DNA of 6,552 nucleotides from an uncultured Eggerthellaceae bacterium (GTDB lineage: Bacteria > Actinomycetota > Coriobacteriia > Coriobacteriales > Eggerthellaceae). Location of the stretch: assembly GCA_934631995.1 (NCBI GenBank), contig CAKTYF010000111.1, positions 1 to 6,552 of the forward strand, given 5' to 3'. The translations under genes and the position numbers were made by a program. Of this stretch, positions 5,287 to 6,552 are shown one piece after another (the stretch's first letter is position 1; each line of letters begins with the position of its first letter). The notes beneath the pieces were generated by a model. The model was not told where the DNA came from. It was given only the letters and a program-made list of their open reading frames with translations, and did no database searches.

Positions 5287-5348
5287 GAATCGCATCGATT
5301 CGCATCACGTTGATGAATGTTTCACCAGGTAGAGCGCGAACGCATCAC
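5287..5348. repeat. Short repeats between int and attachment core, possible integrase arm sites
   Basis: Directly after the integrase stop, GAATCGCATC (5287-5296) is followed head-to-tail by GATTCGCATC (5297-5306), nine of ten identical. CGCATCAC recurs exactly at 5301-5308 and 5341-5348, the latter just before the tRNA-like core. Tyrosine integrases bind short repeated arm sites beside the core, so these are candidates, but the repeats are short. Confidence 0.35.
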
Positions 5349-5351
5349 AGC

Positions 5352-5396
5352 TTCCTAAACCGTGCGTCGGATGTTCGAATCATCTCGGGGGCACCA
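5352..5396 (+). tRNA. tRNA-Arg(CCU) 3' fragment (partial gene)
   Basis: Fits the 3' part of a tRNA exactly in canonical numbering. Anticodon loop TTCCTAA has anticodon CCT at 5354-5356. It is followed by five stem bases (5359-5363), a five-base variable loop (5364-5368), T-arm GGATG/CATCT around TTCGAAT (5369-5385), acceptor strand CGGGGGC (5386-5392), discriminator A and encoded CCA (5394-5396). The 5' side is missing: no GCCCCCG-like acceptor strand lies upstream, and bases 5347-5351 pair with the 3' anticodon stem at only three of five positions. The fragment alone should not give a working tRNA. The intact gene is expected at the other prophage end. Confidence 0.88.
5352..5396. other. Prophage attachment site (att core, int-proximal end)
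   Basis: A tRNA 3' end preceded by phage DNA is what remains at the downstream junction when a prophage integrates into a tRNA gene and supplies its own copy of the 3' part. The integrase gene ends 67 bases upstream and points at it. DNA to the left is prophage and to the right is chromosome. The exact left limit of the core is uncertain; pairing with the anticodon stem fails left of about 5351, so crossover in or near the anticodon loop is likely. The second copy is outside the window. Confidence 0.8.
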
Positions 5397-5405
5397 TGAA
5401 AAAGC

Positions 5406-5444
5406 CAGGTCAGAGCGGTATTCGCCCTGACCTGTTTCTTTTCT
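5406..5444 (+). terminator. Intrinsic terminator of the tRNA gene
   Basis: Perfect 8-bp stem CAGGTCAG (5406-5413) / CTGACCTG (5427-5434) with an inner GCG/CGC pair of arms, followed directly by TTTCTTTTCT. It lies ten bases after the CCA of the tRNA-Arg fragment, so it was the tRNA terminator in the uninterrupted chromosome. It can now stop transcription leaving the integrase gene and so insulate the chromosome from the prophage. Confidence 0.88.
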
Positions 5445-5628
5445 CGGACTTCTGGGGGCGGGGAAATCGGGTGTTTGTTGGTTTCGCGGAACAGCAAAAA
5501 ACGCTTTTTAGAGAGCTCGATAATTCCCTTGTTTTTACATCATAATGAAAAAATAAGCCAATCTGATTGTATTTATATCAGTATAGGGGTATTTTCTTTT
5601 CGGGTGAACCAGAAGAGGAAGGTTGCTA
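5445..5628 (+). promoter_or_regulatory. Intergenic region with possible promoters for the 5629 gene
   Basis: No gene is seen here; the second half is AT-rich. Two weak promoter readings have 17-base spacers: TTGTTT (5529-5534) with AATAAG (5552-5557), and TTGTAT (5567-5572) with TATTTT (5590-5595). A small dyad CTGAT/ATCAG (5563-5567, 5577-5581) overlaps the second and could be an operator. The ribosome binding site GAGGAAGG lies about seven bases before the ATG at 5629. Confidence 0.35.
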
Positions 5629-6552
5629 ATGGCTTTTGATTTCTTGAAGATTGCGCAAGAAGCTGCTCAGGCTGCAGGTGAGATGGCTGGTCAGGCTGCT
5701 ACTGCCGTGGGAGATGTCGCGGAAAAGGCTGCTTCTGCTGCTGCAGATGCTGCAAAGGTAGGTGTCGACGCTGTGGCAAGCGCTGCAGCAAACGGCGCGG
5801 CGATCGTCTCTGATGCCGCAGCCGAGGCCGTGGAAGCTGCTCAGGCTGCAGGTGAGATGGCTGGTCAGGCTGCTACTGCCGTGGGAGATGTCGCGGAAAA
5901 GGCTGCTTCTGCAGCTGCAGATGCTGCAAAGGTAGGTATCGGCGTTGTGGCAAGCGCTGCAGCAAACGGCGCGGCGATCGTCTCTGATGCCGCAGCCGAG
6001 GTCGTGAGAGAGGCAAACAACCGCTGGTACAATCCGCTGTTTCTCGATGAGTACCAAAGTACCGAATTCGATAGACCCAAACTCATCATTGTTTCTGATG
6101 AGGATGAGCGTAAGGGCGTAGAGGCTTGCAAGGGCGCTATAGGCTGGATGAGACGAGACCTGAAGCCCGAGGTTATGCATCTTTATGAAGAGTTCGTTCC
6201 CCTAAGCGGGCTCAACTTTTATCCGCACGCCGTCTGCGATACTGCATATGTCATAGATCCATTCGATTCATCTCGATACATTGATCGTAGCCAGTTCCTC
6301 TCAGTTTCGCGTAGGGATCAGATGACGGAGTTGAAGCAAATTGCGCATATGTTGGGAGCGAAAGAATGCCTGTTGGAATACGCGGAAGAGGTTTTGACTT
6401 CCGGTGGCGTTGATGAGCGGGTTGATCGTCAAGTTAGGATTCCAGCGTCCAATGCTGGTGGAAAGACTTTTTCTGAAGGTGTTGGCCAAACAGGTCAGTC
6501 TAGCTTTGGCAAGAAGACAGAAGATAGAATCCTGTTTCGCCAGGAGTTTGAA
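5629..6552 (+). CDS. Ala-rich tandem-repeat protein with unrecognised C-terminal region, 3' end off window
   Basis: 308 codons are seen, with no stop before the right edge. The ATG follows GAGGAAGG at good spacing. Residues 11-68 and 69-126 are two copies of a 58-residue Ala-rich unit, highly helical and amphipathic. Each splits as 11-mers (AATAVGDVAEK, AASAAADAAKV, GVDAVASAAAN, GAAIVSDAAAE) plus a 14-mer, a pattern seen in LEA-, apolipoprotein- and phasin-like helices that lie on membranes or wrap around one another. From about 130 the composition changes to a folded mixed alpha/beta region: NRWYNPLFLDEY, PKLIIVSDEDERKGVEACKGAIGW, SGLNFYPHAVCDTAYVIDPF, ELKQIAHMLGAKECLLEYAEE. I do not recognise a family with certainty. 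There is no signal peptide or transmembrane segment. It lies on the chromosomal side of the prophage junction, with its own upstream region, so it is probably a host gene or part of a neighbouring element. Confidence 0.85.
   Translation, partial: MAFDFLKIAQEAAQAAGEMAGQAATAVGDVAEKAASAAADAAKVGVDAVASAAANGAAIVSDAAAEAVEAAQAAGEMAGQAATAVGDVAEKAASAAADAAKVGIGVVASAAANGAAIVSDAAAEVVREANNRWYNPLFLDEYQSTEFDRPKLIIVSDEDERKGVEACKGAIGWMRRDLKPEVMHLYEEFVPLSGLNFYPHAVCDTAYVIDPFDSSRYIDRSQFLSVSRRDQMTELKQIAHMLGAKECLLEYAEEVLTSGGVDERVDRQVRIPASNAGGKTFSEGVGQTGQSSFGKKTEDRILFRQEFE
5659..6006 (+). repeat. Tandem duplication, 2 x 174 bp, in frame
   Basis: Copies 5659-5832 and 5833-6006 are directly adjacent and differ at only 5 of 174 positions, four of them changing an amino acid (Val/Ile, Asp/Gly, Ala/Val, Ala/Val). 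The length is a multiple of three, so the frame is kept (58 residues per unit). The near identity, including at synonymous sites, points to recent duplication or continuing gene conversion. Confidence 0.97.

Noticed and set aside
5321..5346. CCAGGTAGAGC (5325-5335) looks like the D-arm of a tRNA, suggesting a whole tRNA gene before the CCU anticodon loop.
   Set aside because: It is about ten bases out of register with the D-stem position required by the 3' part, and no acceptor strand complementary to CGGGGGC lies upstream. Likely chance resemblance or an old remnant.
5659..6006. CRISPR-like or other intergenic repeat array.
   Set aside because: The two 174-bp units are contiguous without spacers and lie in frame inside a protein-coding gene.
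5626..6180. Minus-strand 184-codon Cys/Ser-rich repeat frame opposite the Ala-rich gene.
   Set aside because: It is the complement of the duplicated Ala codons; the sense frame has a good ribosome binding site and continues without a stop into a folded region.

Overview
This window covers the right-hand end of an integrated temperate siphovirus-like prophage and the first part of the chromosome beyond it. The DNA is GC-rich, with strong AGGAGG-type ribosome binding sites. The gene content (DUF1351 + Bet recombinase, small HTH proteins, lipoprotein-integrase pair) resembles prophages of high-GC gut anaerobes. A Coriobacteriia/Eggerthellaceae host is my best guess from style alone; no taxonomic marker gene is present.

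Layout. Positions 1-2623 (minus strand) hold the early/recombination block. Reading leftward it has an excisionase-like HTH protein, a one-helix membrane peptide, a winged-HTH protein, a Myb/SANT-like zinc-ribbon protein, a DUF1351 protein and the N-terminal 212 residues of a RecT/Bet-type single-strand annealing protein that runs off the left edge. These genes are packed with short overlaps and look like one operon. Positions 2624-2980 hold no convincing gene but are dense in inverted repeats and hairpins. A small Cro-like XRE protein (minus, 2981-3181) and a CI-like XRE repressor (plus, 3322-3657) diverge across an AT-rich switch region with repeated GAA...TTC dyads. Rightward from the repressor come a lipoprotein (3805-4236) and, in an ATGA overlap with it, a tyrosine integrase (4233-5285).

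Just 67 bp after the integrase lies the 3' part of a tRNA-Arg(CCU) gene, from the anticodon loop to CCA, with no matching 5' half. This is the expected scar of integration into a tRNA gene and marks the prophage/chromosome boundary. It is followed by the tRNA's intrinsic terminator. Beyond that, a protein with an Ala-rich N-terminus (a perfectly in-frame 174-bp tandem duplication) and an unrecognised mixed alpha/beta C-terminal part begins at 5629 and continues past the right edge.

How the genes fit together: the two divergent XRE proteins would set lysogeny against lytic growth. The rightward (lysogenic) transcript would give repressor, a surface lipoprotein that may block superinfection, and integrase. 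The leftward (lytic) transcript would give Cro, the excisionase-like protein, other DNA-binding proteins and the recombination pair. The observations most worth a second look are the structured 2649-2954 region, the lipoprotein, the duplicated Ala-rich protein next to the attachment site, and the integrase with Glu at the usual box-II His position.
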